64,000 bases of DNA from contig JAFPGC010000025.1 of the NCBI GenBank assembly GCA_017423025.1, positions 1 through 64,000 of the forward strand, read 5' to 3'. Shown piece after piece: positions 17,123-25,538 of the stretch (position 1 is its first letter; each line of letters opens with the position of its first letter). Both the position numbers and the translations under genes were made by a program. The DNA is from Bacteroidales bacterium. Its GTDB lineage: Bacteria > Bacteroidota > Bacteroidia > Bacteroidales > UBA932. The notes below the pieces were generated by a model that saw only the letters and a program-made list of their open reading frames with translations, ran no database searches and was not told the origin of the DNA.

Positions 17123-17935
17123 ATGAAAAACAATTTAAAAGTCATGGATGTTCTTATCAGGACAATGACAAAAAACGGTAGTGATTATATCTGCATCACC
17201 GACATCGCTAAACTGAGAAACACAACTGATCCAAACGGCGTAATAGCAAATTGGATGAGAAACCGCGATACTGTTGAATTCTTAGGAATCTGGGAAACGC
17301 TTTACAACCCAAGTTTCAACCCCCTCGAATTCGATGGGTTTAGGAAACAGGCGGGACTCAATGCATTTACTTTATCTCCTTCGAAATGGATCGATAATAC
17401 AAGCGCAATCGGCATCATATCTCGATCCGGACGTTATGGTGGCACATATGCCCAGAGTGATATTGCTTTTGAGTTCGCATCTTGGATTTCGGTCGAATTC
17501 AGGTTGTATCTTGTTAAGGAATTCCAACGCCTTAAAACAGAGGAGCAAAAACTACTGGGTTGGACGGCCAAGAGGGAACTATCTAAGATTAATTACCGCA
17601 TTCATACCGATGCTATTCAGCATAACTTAGTTCCCCTTGAAATTAGTCCTTCTCAAGCCAGTATTATTTACGCAGAAGAGGCCGATGTCTTAAATGTTGC
17701 CATGTTTGGGGTAACAGCAAAACAATGGAGAGAAGCAAATCCTAACCTGAAAGGGAATATTCGGGATTACGCGACTATCAATGAACTGATTTGTCTGTCC
17801 AATATGGAGAATATCAATGCCGTCCTAATCAATGATGGAATACCCCAAGGCGAAAGATTGGTTAAACTGAATAAGATTGCCATTCAGCAAATGCTCATTT
17901 TAAAAAGTGACAATTATCGGCATTCGCTAAAGTAA
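17123..17935 (+). CDS. KilA-N domain protein
   Basis: A 270-residue protein whose first 130 residues match the KilA-N fold: YICITDIAKLRN near the N-terminus, IANWMRNRDTVEFLGIWE, NPSFNPLEFDGF, then SKWIDNTSAIGIISRSGRYGGTYAQSDIAFEFASWIS and FRLYLVKEFQRLK. KilA-N is a DNA-binding domain common in phages and mobile islands. The C-terminal half has no motif I recognise but contains ITPKQWREANP-like helical sequence (VTAKQWREANPNLKGNIRDY). ATG 17123 is preferred, since the open frame further upstream runs through the hairpin element. Its codons are clearly more AT-rich than all neighbours, indicating horizontal transfer. No phage or partner gene remains beside it. Confidence 0.82.
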   Translation: MKNNLKVMDVLIRTMTKNGSDYICITDIAKLRNTTDPNGVIANWMRNRDTVEFLGIWETLYNPSFNPLEFDGFRKQAGLNAFTLSPSKWIDNTSAIGIISRSGRYGGTYAQSDIAFEFASWISVEFRLYLVKEFQRLKTEEQKLLGWTAKRELSKINYRIHTDAIQHNLVPLEISPSQASIIYAEEADVLNVAMFGVTAKQWREANPNLKGNIRDYATINELICLSNMENINAVLINDGIPQGERLVKLNKIAIQQMLILKSDNYRHSLK

Positions 17936-17985
17936 AAACGAGGTCCAGATGATGACGTTGCCGCTCTAATTATGAGGAAGCGGCT

Positions 17986-18141
17986 TTAAAGGAGCTTCAG
18001 GGCAATATGGGCACAGGCTTCGGCGTCGGCCAGCGCATGATGGTGATTAGCCAGGTCATACCCACAGGCAGCAGCTTCCACATTGGAAACACTCCATGGA
18101 CCACTCACGACATCCATTTGATCATTGTTTGCAGCGAAAAC
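17986..18141 (-). pseudogene. C-terminal remnant of a DnaQ-like 3'-5' exonuclease
   Basis: On the minus strand an open stretch of about 51 codons ends with TAA at 17986-17988 and contains CGYDLANHHHALADAEACAHIALKLL split as CGYDLANHHHALAD + AEACAHIALKLL. This fits the Exo III end (HxAxxDA) of DEDDh exonucleases such as DnaQ-type proteins. A TAG at 18142-18144 precedes it in frame, and no Exo I or Exo II motif is found upstream. It is therefore a decayed 3' fragment. Such exonucleases act in proofreading or nucleic-acid turnover; this copy cannot. Its presence beside the KilA-N gene marks rearranged DNA. Confidence 0.7.
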
Positions 18142-18205
18142 CTACCCAATAATCGGTAGATGGTCATCAAGACATGACGTCTACCTCACCTGAAGGCCGA
18201 TTCTT

Positions 18206-18414
18206 GGGAGGAAGGGGTGGGCCGGAGCGGAAGTGGACGGAAACGGGTCCGTGCGTGGGCCTTGTGCAGGGAGCGGTGCTTGCATGACGGCGTCTGTTTG
18301 ACGACGTTACGGTCTCGGCCGCCAGGCCGGGCCGTAAAAGGAGGAGTTTAGCCGTCAAGCGACCGGTGTAAGCCCCGTTTCCGTCTTTGGAGCGGAGGCC
18401 CATCCCTTCCTCCC
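18206..18414. repeat. 209-bp structured inverted-repeat element (possible structured RNA)
   Basis: Outer arms 18206-18223 and 18397-18414 pair over 18 bp with one G-U. Inner arms ACGGAAACGGG (18237-18247) and CCCGTTTCCGT (18374-18384) pair perfectly. The internal loop between them carries GGAGCGGA on both sides. Inside lie a TTACGG...CCGTAA hairpin with nested GGCC pairs (18307-18337) and GCTTG/GACGGC segments that can pair with GCCGTCAAGC. An open frame on the minus strand (18167-18403) has no recognisable domain and is set aside. The fold could belong to a structured RNA or to a mobile-element end; orientation is not determined. Confidence 0.55.
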
Positions 18415-18419
18415 GGCAA

Positions 18420-18559
18420 ATCTTAACTATGATTTGTGCCCTCAGGATGGTTAAGATTCTGTGAGGTGCAGATCTTAACTTGATTTGAGGTTATGTGATG
18501 GTTAAGATCCTGCATAAGACGGATCTTAAATTGATTTGAACTCCTATTATGGTTAAGAT
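18420..18559. repeat. Array of three ~52-bp units with paired ATCTTAAC/GTTAAGAT boxes
   Basis: Box starts: ATCTTAAC at 18420, 18472 and (as ATCTTAAA) 18523; the inverse GTTAAGAT at 18450, 18501 and 18552. Each forward box is followed within about 10 bp by TGATTTG. Spacing is 29-30 bp within a unit and 22 bp between units, with unrelated sequence in between. The array ends 20 bp before the exbB promoter's TTTG. It may be a multi-site operator or a set of small stem-loops. Confidence 0.75.
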
Positions 18560-18578
18560 TGGGCGGAGTGGCTTTATT

Positions 18579-18602
18579 TTTGCTCACTTTTTTGTATCTT
18601 TG
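18579..18602 (+). promoter_or_regulatory. Promoter of the exbB-exbD-tonB operon
   Basis: TTTG (18579-18582), 12 nt, then TATCTTTG (18595-18602), followed by a 35-nt leader to ATG 18638. The -7 box is a perfect match to TAnnTTTG. The paired-box array ends just upstream. Confidence 0.65.
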
Positions 18603-18637
18603 CAGGTTAGTTAGAATTTTGTAAAAAACAAGCTTAT

Positions 18638-19360
18638 ATGTTATTCCATCTTCTTCAAACAGACAGCCTGGAGGCCATGGCCGAGCAGATCAACCAGGCG
18701 GCGGAAACGGTAGCCCAGCCCACGGAGATGAGCACCAGCCTCTGGTCCATGTTCAACATGGGCGGCCCCCTCATGTGGGTGCTGCTGGCCCTTTCTTTCC
18801 TGGCCATTTACCTCATCGGCCGCAAATGGTGGATGATCAAGAACGCCTCCAAGATTGACCCCCACTTCATGCAGGACATCCGTGACTACATGAACGAGGG
18901 CAAGACCAAGAGTGCCATTACCCTCTGCGGCAAGTACGACAACCCCGTCGCCCGCATGGTAGAAACCGGTATCCACCGGCTGGGCCGTCCCATGTCCGAC
19001 ATCCAGAACGCCATCGAGAACTGCGGCAACGTAGAGGTGGCCCGCCTGGAGAAGGGACTTCCCCTGCTGGCTTCCATCGCCGGCGGCGCTCCCATGATCG
19101 GTTTCCTGGGCACCGTGCTGGGTATGGTGAAGGCTTTCTTCAACATGTCCAAGGCTGGCAATAACATTGACATCACCCTGCTGAGTGACGGTATCTACAC
19201 CGCCATGCTCACCACCGTGGGTGGCCTTATCGTAGGTATCATCGCTTACTTCGGATACAACTGGCTCACTTCCCAGATTTCCGACCTGGTGTACAAGATG
19301 GAAAGCTCCACCCTGGAATTCATCGACATCGTACTCAACGAACCCGGAGAAGAGGAATAA
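18638..19360 (+). CDS. exbB: ExbB/TolQ/MotA-family proton channel
   Basis: A 240-residue inner-membrane protein with three spans: about 47-67 (GGPLMWVLLALSFLAIYLIG), 147-170 (PLLASIAGGAPMIGFLGTVLGMV) and 185-207. The central LASIAGGAPMIGFLGTVLGMV and later TAMLTTVGGLIVGI are the channel-forming signature. With ExbD it converts proton-motive force into motion of TonB, powering SusC-like and other TonB-dependent outer-membrane receptors. A hydrophilic N-terminal 45 residues precede TM1, as in many Bacteroidota homologues. The exbD start follows 3 bp after the stop. Identification as ExbB instead of TolQ rests on the tonB gene two places downstream. Confidence 0.92.
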   Translation: MLFHLLQTDSLEAMAEQINQAAETVAQPTEMSTSLWSMFNMGGPLMWVLLALSFLAIYLIGRKWWMIKNASKIDPHFMQDIRDYMNEGKTKSAITLCGKYDNPVARMVETGIHRLGRPMSDIQNAIENCGNVEVARLEKGLPLLASIAGGAPMIGFLGTVLGMVKAFFNMSKAGNNIDITLLSDGIYTAMLTTVGGLIVGIIAYFGYNWLTSQISDLVYKMESSTLEFIDIVLNEPGEEE

Positions 19361-19363
19361 CCT

Positions 19364-19774
19364 ATGGCCCTTAAACGCAATACCAAAGTAGACGCGCAGT
19401 TCTCGGTGTCCAGTATGACGGACATCGTGTTCCTGCTCCTGATCTTCTTCCTGGTAACCTCTACGCTCATCAATCCCAACGCCCTCAAGCTCCTGCTGCC
19501 CAAATCCACGGGCCAGGTCAGCGCAAAGGCCACGGTGAGCGTGAGCATCAAGGACTGGGGCAACGACACCTACACCTATCACGTGAATGGGGACAAGACC
19601 CCCGCCAGTTACGAGCAGGTGGAGGATGAGCTCATCGGCCTCCTTTCCTCGGAAGAAGACCCTACCTTCTCCATCTACAGCGACCAGAGCGTCCCTGTGG
19701 GAGAAGTCGTCCAGATTATGAACATTGCCAAACGGAATCACTACAAAGTAATTCTGGCAACACAACCTGAATAA
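19364..19774 (+). CDS. exbD: ExbD/TolR-family protein
   Basis: A 136-residue protein with one membrane span (MTDIVFLLLIFFLVTSTLI, about 18-36) and a periplasmic domain. The aspartate in SMTDIVFLL is the conserved proton-carrying residue of the family. It pairs with ExbB to energise TonB. It starts 3 bp after exbB and stops 3 bp before tonB, a compact three-gene operon. Many Bacteroidota carry two adjacent ExbD paralogues; only one is present here. Confidence 0.93.
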   Translation: MALKRNTKVDAQFSVSSMTDIVFLLLIFFLVTSTLINPNALKLLLPKSTGQVSAKATVSVSIKDWGNDTYTYHVNGDKTPASYEQVEDELIGLLSSEEDPTFSIYSDQSVPVGEVVQIMNIAKRNHYKVILATQPE

Positions 19775-19777
19775 GGC

Positions 19778-20566
19778 ATGCAGCCCTACCAGCGAAGCAG
19801 ACTCAAGAGAGAAAAGGACTCCAACGTGACCGGATTGGCGATTACGTTGGTTTTCCACGCTTTGCTGGCAGTGGTGCTCCTCACCAGCGGTCTCACTTAC
19901 CTGGATCCCCCGCCGCCGGAGCGCACGTCGCTCCTCATCGAGTTTGAGGTAGAGCAGGAGCAGGTAAAGCCCACGCCCACCCGGACGGGCCGGCAGCCCC
20001 AGGCAGAGACCGTAGACGTGACCAAACCCGTGGAGCTGGTGCAGAAGGCCGAGTCACCCTATGTGAACGACCGTCCCAACACCACCCCCGAAACCGTTCC
20101 GGACACCCACGGAGATGTGGAAGTCCCCACCCCGGAACCGGAAGAGCCCAAGCTGGACCCGCGGGCCTCGTTCCCGGGAATGGCAAAAAAAGATGACAAA
20201 GCCACCGCACCGCACAGTGCCTCCGAAGCTTCGGAAGGCTTCAAGCCCGGCCAGCCTGACGGCAATACTCCCGAGGGCAAGACGGAAGGCACGGCCAATG
20301 CCCATGTGAAAGGCCGTAATGTGGTGGGGGCGCTGCCCAAACCCTCCTACACCACCCAGGTGGAAGGCATTGTGGTAGTACAAGTAAAAGTGGACCAGTA
20401 TGGCACCGTGACGGAAGCCATCCCGGGTGCAGAAGGCACCACGGTAACGGACAAGACCTTGTGGAACGCCGCGCGAAGCGCCGCCCTCAAGGCCCACTTC
20501 AACCAAAGCGCCAATGCTCCGGCCCTGCAAACCGGAACTATAACGTACATATTTAAACTGAAGTAG
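19778..20566 (+). CDS. tonB: TonB-family energy transducer
   Basis: A 262-residue protein with a short charged N-terminus, one span at about 18-40 (GLAITLVFHALLAVVLLTSGL), a long Pro/Glu/Thr-rich periplasmic spacer (about 55-165), and a C-terminal TonB-like domain (LPKPSYTTQVEGIVVVQVKVDQYGTVTEAI...YIFKLK). It should transmit energy from ExbB-ExbD to outer-membrane transporters. The C-terminal domain is that of the Bacteroidota 'TonB family' proteins. The downstream 75-bp gap holds a degenerate ATGACA-type repeat (20566-20593). Confidence 0.88.
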   Translation: MQPYQRSRLKREKDSNVTGLAITLVFHALLAVVLLTSGLTYLDPPPPERTSLLIEFEVEQEQVKPTPTRTGRQPQAETVDVTKPVELVQKAESPYVNDRPNTTPETVPDTHGDVEVPTPEPEEPKLDPRASFPGMAKKDDKATAPHSASEASEGFKPGQPDGNTPEGKTEGTANAHVKGRNVVGALPKPSYTTQVEGIVVVQVKVDQYGTVTEAIPGAEGTTVTDKTLWNAARSAALKAHFNQSANAPALQTGTITYIFKLK

Positions 20567-20593
20567 ATATCCTTCGCTTCATTCAGAATGACA
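20566..20593. repeat. Degenerate ATGACA-type dispersed repeat
   Basis: GATATCCTTCGCTTC followed by ATTCAGAATGACA has the GAT...ATGACA frame of the hairpin family seen at 22748, 48741, 59185 and inside cysS. Its stem is weak here, so it appears to be a decayed or divergent member. Confidence 0.45.
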
Positions 20594-20641
20594 AAAGAAA
20601 GATCATATAACCGACGTGAGTCGACAAATTTGTAGTGTATT

Positions 20642-21865
20642 ATGGAAGACAACAAAAAAGGTACGAGAAAACGCATCGTACGCCGGCCCTCTGAAGGCCA
20701 TGCAGAAAAAGTAGATTACAGCACCAGCCGCAGCTTTGACTCGGAGGACCGCCCCCGCCGCGCTTATGGCGCAGGCCGTCCGCAGCGCGACAGCAACAGC
20801 CGTGGTCCCCGTCCCGAGGGAGGTTATTCCCATCGGCCCGACGGCGAGCACCGCAGCAGCTACGGCAGCAGGCCCCACAGCGACAGGCCTTATGGTGAAA
20901 GACCGCACAGTGACAGACCCCGCACCGAAAGGTCCTACGGAGACAAGCCCGCTTACGGAGAAAAGAGTTACGGGGACCGTCCCCGTCGCAGCGGATACGG
21001 CAAGCCGTCCTTCGGCAACAAGCCCGGCGCCCGCAAGCCCTACGCCAAGCGCAGCCAGGCCGATGAAGGCATGAAGGCCATGCTGAGCCGCAAACCCCAG
21101 GTAAACGGCCGCTACAGCGACGACGACACCGCCCCCACCGAAATCCAGGAGGTGGTACGCCTGAACAAGTTCATCGCCAATTCCGGCGTGTGCTCCCGCC
21201 GCGAGGCCGATACCCTCATCCAGAGCGGTGTGGTCACCGTGAACGGTGAGGTGGTTACCGAACTGGGTGTGAAAGTGAACGTCCTCACGGACGATGTCCG
21301 CTTCAACGGACAGCGCCTCAAGGGCGAAGAGAAAGTGTACATCGTGATGAACAAGCCCAAGGGCTATGTCACCACCGCCAGCGATCCCCACGCCGAAAAG
21401 ACCGTGATGGATCTGCTGAAGGGCTGCCCCACCCGCGTATTCCCGGTGGGCCGTCTGGACAAGAACACCACCGGTGTACTCATGTTCACCAACGACGGGG
21501 AGATGGCCGAGCGCCTCACCCACCCGTCCTACAACAAGAAAAAGATTTACCAGGTAGTGCTGGACGCCCCCCTCACCGAGGAAGACCAGCAGAAGATCCT
21601 CGCCGGCGTAGAGCTGAGCGACGGAGTGGTGGCGGCCGATGAACTCGAATTCATCGACGCCCACGACCACCGTCAGCTGGGCATCGAGATCCACTCCGGC
21701 AAGAACCGCATCGTCCGCCGCATCTTCGAGAGCCTGGGTTACGAGGTCCGCGCCCTGGACCGCGTGTACTTCGCCGGCCTCACCAAGAAAGGCCTGAAGA
21801 AGAGCGACTGGCGTTACCTCACGGAAGGTGAAGTGAACATCCTCAAGATGGGAGCATACGTATAA
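20642..21865 (+). CDS. RsuA/RluB/E/F-family pseudouridine synthase with disordered N-terminal extension
   Basis: A 407-residue protein. Residues 1-165 are low complexity (Arg, Gly, Ser, Tyr, Pro; repeats such as SDRPYGERPH) and probably disordered and RNA-binding. An S4 domain follows (RLNKFIANSGVCSRREADTL), then the pseudouridine synthase domain with the catalytic aspartate in GRLDKNTTGVL. The family modifies 23S or 16S rRNA; RluB-type is most likely, but the site cannot be read from sequence. The basic extension is common in Bacteroidota homologues. The stop TAA overlaps the era ATG (TAATG), coupling two ribosome-maturation genes. Confidence 0.92.
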   Translation: MEDNKKGTRKRIVRRPSEGHAEKVDYSTSRSFDSEDRPRRAYGAGRPQRDSNSRGPRPEGGYSHRPDGEHRSSYGSRPHSDRPYGERPHSDRPRTERSYGDKPAYGEKSYGDRPRRSGYGKPSFGNKPGARKPYAKRSQADEGMKAMLSRKPQVNGRYSDDDTAPTEIQEVVRLNKFIANSGVCSRREADTLIQSGVVTVNGEVVTELGVKVNVLTDDVRFNGQRLKGEEKVYIVMNKPKGYVTTASDPHAEKTVMDLLKGCPTRVFPVGRLDKNTTGVLMFTNDGEMAERLTHPSYNKKKIYQVVLDAPLTEEDQQKILAGVELSDGVVAADELEFIDAHDHRQLGIEIHSGKNRIVRRIFESLGYEVRALDRVYFAGLTKKGLKKSDWRYLTEGEVNILKMGAYV

Positions 21866-22746
21866 TGGCACACAGAGCAGGTTTTGTCAATATCATCGGC
21901 AACCCCAATGTGGGAAAGTCCACGCTGATGAACGCCCTGGTGGGGGAAAAGCTGTCCATCGTGACGGCCAAAGCCCAGACCACCCGGCACCGCATCATGG
22001 GAATCGTAAGCGGGGAAGACTACCAGATAGTCTACTCCGACACGCCCGGCATCCTCAAGCCCAACTATCGGCTGCAGGAGAATATGCTGGCCTTCGTGGA
22101 CACCGCCATAGGGGATGCCGATATCATCCTGTACGTGACGGACACCGTCGAGAAGGGGGACAAGAACGAAGCCTACATCGAGAAGCTCCGCAAGGTGGAG
22201 TGCCCCGTGGTGGTGGTCATCAACAAGATTGACCTCTCCTCCCAGGAGAAGGTGGTGGAACTCATGAACTGGTGGCACGAGCAGCTGCCGAAGGCAGAGA
22301 TCATCCCTGCATCGGCCCAAGAGAAATTCAATCTGGAGAGCATCCTGGAGGCGGTTTCCAGCCGGCTTCCGGAGGCTCCCGCCTGGTTCGACAAAGACCA
22401 GTTCACGGACAAGAACCTGCGCTTCTTCGCCTCGGAAATTATCCGCGAGAAGATCTTCCTGAACTACAGCGAGGAAATCCCCTACAGCTGTCAGGTAGAG
22501 ATCGAGGAGTTCCACGAAGGTGAGGAGCGGTATGAGATTAGCGCCGTCATTTACGTGATGCGCGAGTCCCAGAAGGGCATCATCATCGGCAAAGGCGGCT
22601 CCATGCTCAAGAAAGTGGGCACCGAGGCCCGCCTGGAAATGGAAGACTTCTTCCAGAAGAAAGTCTTCCTCTCCACCTTCGTGAAGGTGGACCCCGACTG
22701 GCGCGAGAACCGAAAGGAACTGCGCCGATTTGGTTATGAATTTTAA
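21865..22746 (+). CDS. era: GTPase Era
   Basis: A 293-residue GTPase that helps assemble the 30S subunit by binding near the 3' end of 16S rRNA. G1 is GNPNVGKST, G3 is DTPG, G4 is NKID, and the C-terminal KH domain contains KGIIIGKGGSMLKKVG. All motifs are intact and length is normal. It overlaps the pseudouridine synthase stop by one base. A perfect hairpin repeat (22748-22772) lies directly after the stop, before parC. Confidence 0.97.
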   Translation: MAHRAGFVNIIGNPNVGKSTLMNALVGEKLSIVTAKAQTTRHRIMGIVSGEDYQIVYSDTPGILKPNYRLQENMLAFVDTAIGDADIILYVTDTVEKGDKNEAYIEKLRKVECPVVVVINKIDLSSQEKVVELMNWWHEQLPKAEIIPASAQEKFNLESILEAVSSRLPEAPAWFDKDQFTDKNLRFFASEIIREKIFLNYSEEIPYSCQVEIEEFHEGEERYEISAVIYVMRESQKGIIIGKGGSMLKKVGTEARLEMEDFFQKKVFLSTFVKVDPDWRENRKELRRFGYEF

Positions 22747-22747
22747 A

Positions 22748-22774
22748 GATGACCGGTCCCGCCGGTCATGACAA
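22748..22774. repeat. ATGACA-type hairpin repeat
   Basis: GATGACCGG-TCCCG-CCGGTCATGACA forms a perfect 8-bp stem. It sits in the 40-bp gap between era and parC. The GAT...ATGACA frame is shared with 48741-48767 and 59185-59210 although the stem bases differ, which suggests compensatory change in a repeat family. Confidence 0.8.
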
Positions 22775-22786
22775 AAAGGATTATTT

Positions 22787-25537
22787 ATGGCAGAAGATTG
22801 GGAAGAAATCGAAGGTCAGGAAGAAGAATTGGGCGAAGACGCCGTTGCCAGTGGGAAGTTCGATAAACTCCTCACCAGCGACAGCCGGAAGTTCAAACTC
22901 TCCGGCATGTTCAAGGAATGGTATCTGGACTATGCGTCCTATACCATCCTGGACCGCGCCGTCCCCCACATCGTAGACGGATTCAAGCCCGTGCAGCGCC
23001 GTGTGCTGCATACCATGTTCACCATGGATGACGGCCGCTACACCAAGGTGGCCAACATCGTGGGACAGGCCATGCAGTACCATCCGCACGGCGACCAGTC
23101 CATCCTGGGCGCCCTGGTCACGCTGGGCCAGAAGGGTCTTCTCATTGACTGCCAGGGTAACTGGGGTAACATCCTCACCGGCGACTCCAACGCTGCCCCT
23201 CGTTACATCGAGGCACGTCTGTCCAAATTTGCCAAGGAAGTGGTCTTCGACCCCAAGGTAACTCCCTGGATGACTTCCTACGACGGCCGCAACCAGGAGC
23301 CCACCGAATTGCCGGTGCGCTTCCCGCTGCTGCTGGCCCAAGGCACGGAAGGCATTGCCGCCGGCCTCAGTTCCAAGATTCTGCCCCACAACTTCAACGA
23401 GTTGCTGGACGCCTCCATCGCCATCCTCAAGAACGAACCCTACACCCTGCTTCCGGACTTCCCCACCGGCGGTATCGCGGACTGCTCCAAGTACAACCAG
23501 GGCAAGCGCGGCGGCATGGTGAAGGTGCGCGCCCGCATCAACAAGGTGGACAAATCCACCATCACCATCACGGAGATACCCTTCGGCAAGACCTCCCAGG
23601 GCATCATTGACAGCATCATCAAGGCCAAGGAGAAGAAGAAGATCAACATCAAGAAGATAGACGACATGACCACCGACAAGGTGGAAATCATCATCCATCT
23701 TCCGGCCGATGTCTCCCCGGACAAGACCATCGACGCCCTCTATGCTTTCACCGAGTGCGAAACCAAGATAGCGCCCAACGCCTGCGTCATCCGCGACAAC
23801 AAGCCCGCCTTCCTCACGGTGAACGAGATTCTGGAATACGACACCTTCCATACCCGTGACATCCTGAAGGCAGAACTGGAGGTCAAACTGGCCGAACTGG
23901 AGAACGACTGGCACTACAGCTCCCTCGAGCGCATCTTCTTCGAAAACCGCATCTACAAGGTGCTGGAAATGAACCAGAAGACCTGGGAAGAGCAGCTGGA
24001 AGACATCCTCTCCCAGATGAAGCAGTACCAGGACCTCCTGCGCCGCGAGATTGTGATGGAAGACATCATGAAGCTGGTAGAGAAGCCCGTGCGAAAGATC
24101 TCCAAGTTCGACACCAAGGCCCTGGACGAAAAGATTTACGCCCTAGAAGACCAGATGAAGGACGTGAAGGACAAGCTGGAGCACCTCACGGAGTATACCA
24201 TCGACTGGTTCAAGAACCTCAAGAAGAAATACGGCAAGGAGTGGCCCCGCCTCACGGAAATCTCCTCCCTGGAGAACATCACCGTCACCAAGGTGGTGTC
24301 CAACAACGCCAAGCTCTTCGCCAACCTGGCCGAGGGCTTCGTGGGCATCGGCCTCAAGAAGGACGACGGCGGCGAGTTCATCGGAGACTGCTCCGACCTC
24401 AGCGAAATCATCGTCATCGGCCGTGACGGCAAATACCGCGTCACCAAGGTGAGCGACAAGGCTTTCTTCGGCAAGGATCTCCTTTACGCCGGCGTGTTCA
24501 ACCGCAGCGACGAGCGAACCATCTACAATGTGATTTACCGCGAAGGCAAGGGTCCCGCCCATTATGCCAAGCGATTCAATATCACCTCCGTAACCCGCGA
24601 CAAGGAGTACGACATCACCACCGGCGCCCCGGAGTCCAAGATCCTCTGGTTCACCGTGAACCACAATGGAGAGGCCGAGACGGTGAAGATCAACCTCCGT
24701 CCCAAGAAGGGCCTCAAGAAAACCCAGCTGGAATGGGATTTCGCAGGCCTGGCCATTAAGGGACGCGGCTCCCGCGGCAATCTGGTCACCAAGAACGCCA
24801 TCGCCAAGATCCAGCTCAAGTCCAAGGGTATCACCACCCTGGAGGGCAAGGACATCTGGTACGACCCCGACATCCAGCGCCTCAACGAGGAAGGCCGCGG
24901 CCAGCACCTCGGAAAATTCGCCGGAGAAGACAAGGTGCTCGCCATCTTTGCCGACGGCAGCTACTACACCACCTCCTACGACCTGGTGAACAAGTACCAG
25001 GGAGACGTGGTGCGCATAGAGAAACTGGATCCCAACCGCGTATACACCGTCCTGTATTGGGACAACGCCGCCAAGGCCTACTACGTGAAGCGCTTCAGCT
25101 TCCCCGAGAGCAACAACTCGCCCGTGCTGTTCATCTCCGACGCCAAGGGCTCCAAACTGGTGGACCTGTCGGCCGATAAGCACCCGCAGATCCTCCTTAC
25201 CTTCGGCGGAAAATACGAGCACCGCGAGGCCGAGACCCTGGATGCCGAAGAGTTCATCGCCAAGAAGGGCCTCGCCGCCAAGGGCAAGAAGTGCTCCCCG
25301 TACGACCTCAAGAAGGTGGAGTTCGGCGAGCCCCTCACCAAGCCCGAGGACGAAGAAGAAGAGGTGGCCGAGGCCATCTCCGACGAGCCCATCGACGTAG
25401 ACCTGGAGGCCGAAGACTTCACGGACGACACCCCCGTCACCGAAATCGAACAGACCGGCCAGTCCTCCGAACTCCTGAAGGGAGGCGAGGACGACACCCC
25501 GGTAGATATGGGAGACTGGGAACCCACGCTGTTCTAG
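22787..25537 (+). CDS. parC: DNA topoisomerase IV subunit A
   Basis: A 916-residue type IIA topoisomerase A subunit that cuts and rejoins both DNA strands during decatenation. The N-terminal breakage-reunion domain begins at YASYTILDRAVPHIVDGFKPVQRR. The catalytic tyrosine is in AAPRYIEARLSKFA, and the quinolone-region HPHGDQSI is present. A divergent C-terminal beta-pinwheel domain follows, ending in an acidic tail (about 840-916). The parC call over gyrA rests on this divergent C-terminal domain without a GyrA box and on the 'DNA gyrase/topo IV A' subfamily seen in Bacteroidota. ParE is not in the window. aroK begins 1 bp after the stop. Confidence 0.9.
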   Translation: MAEDWEEIEGQEEELGEDAVASGKFDKLLTSDSRKFKLSGMFKEWYLDYASYTILDRAVPHIVDGFKPVQRRVLHTMFTMDDGRYTKVANIVGQAMQYHPHGDQSILGALVTLGQKGLLIDCQGNWGNILTGDSNAAPRYIEARLSKFAKEVVFDPKVTPWMTSYDGRNQEPTELPVRFPLLLAQGTEGIAAGLSSKILPHNFNELLDASIAILKNEPYTLLPDFPTGGIADCSKYNQGKRGGMVKVRARINKVDKSTITITEIPFGKTSQGIIDSIIKAKEKKKINIKKIDDMTTDKVEIIIHLPADVSPDKTIDALYAFTECETKIAPNACVIRDNKPAFLTVNEILEYDTFHTRDILKAELEVKLAELENDWHYSSLERIFFENRIYKVLEMNQKTWEEQLEDILSQMKQYQDLLRREIVMEDIMKLVEKPVRKISKFDTKALDEKIYALEDQMKDVKDKLEHLTEYTIDWFKNLKKKYGKEWPRLTEISSLENITVTKVVSNNAKLFANLAEGFVGIGLKKDDGGEFIGDCSDLSEIIVIGRDGKYRVTKVSDKAFFGKDLLYAGVFNRSDERTIYNVIYREGKGPAHYAKRFNITSVTRDKEYDITTGAPESKILWFTVNHNGEAETVKINLRPKKGLKKTQLEWDFAGLAIKGRGSRGNLVTKNAIAKIQLKSKGITTLEGKDIWYDPDIQRLNEEGRGQHLGKFAGEDKVLAIFADGSYYTTSYDLVNKYQGDVVRIEKLDPNRVYTVLYWDNAAKAYYVKRFSFPESNNSPVLFISDAKGSKLVDLSADKHPQILLTFGGKYEHREAETLDAEEFIAKKGLAAKGKKCSPYDLKKVEFGEPLTKPEDEEEEVAEAISDEPIDVDLEAEDFTDDTPVTEIEQTGQSSELLKGGEDDTPVDMGDWEPTLF

Positions 25538-25538
25538 C

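Noticed and set aside
18167..18403. A 78-codon minus-strand open frame in the 17.9-18.6 kb gap
   Set aside because: It coincides with the structured inverted repeat, is Arg/Pro/Ser-rich with no domain, and has no promoter; the palindrome explains the sequence better.
18420..18559. CRISPR array
   Set aside because: Units are only three, the conserved parts are short boxes with 10-14 bp fillers, and no cas gene is near.
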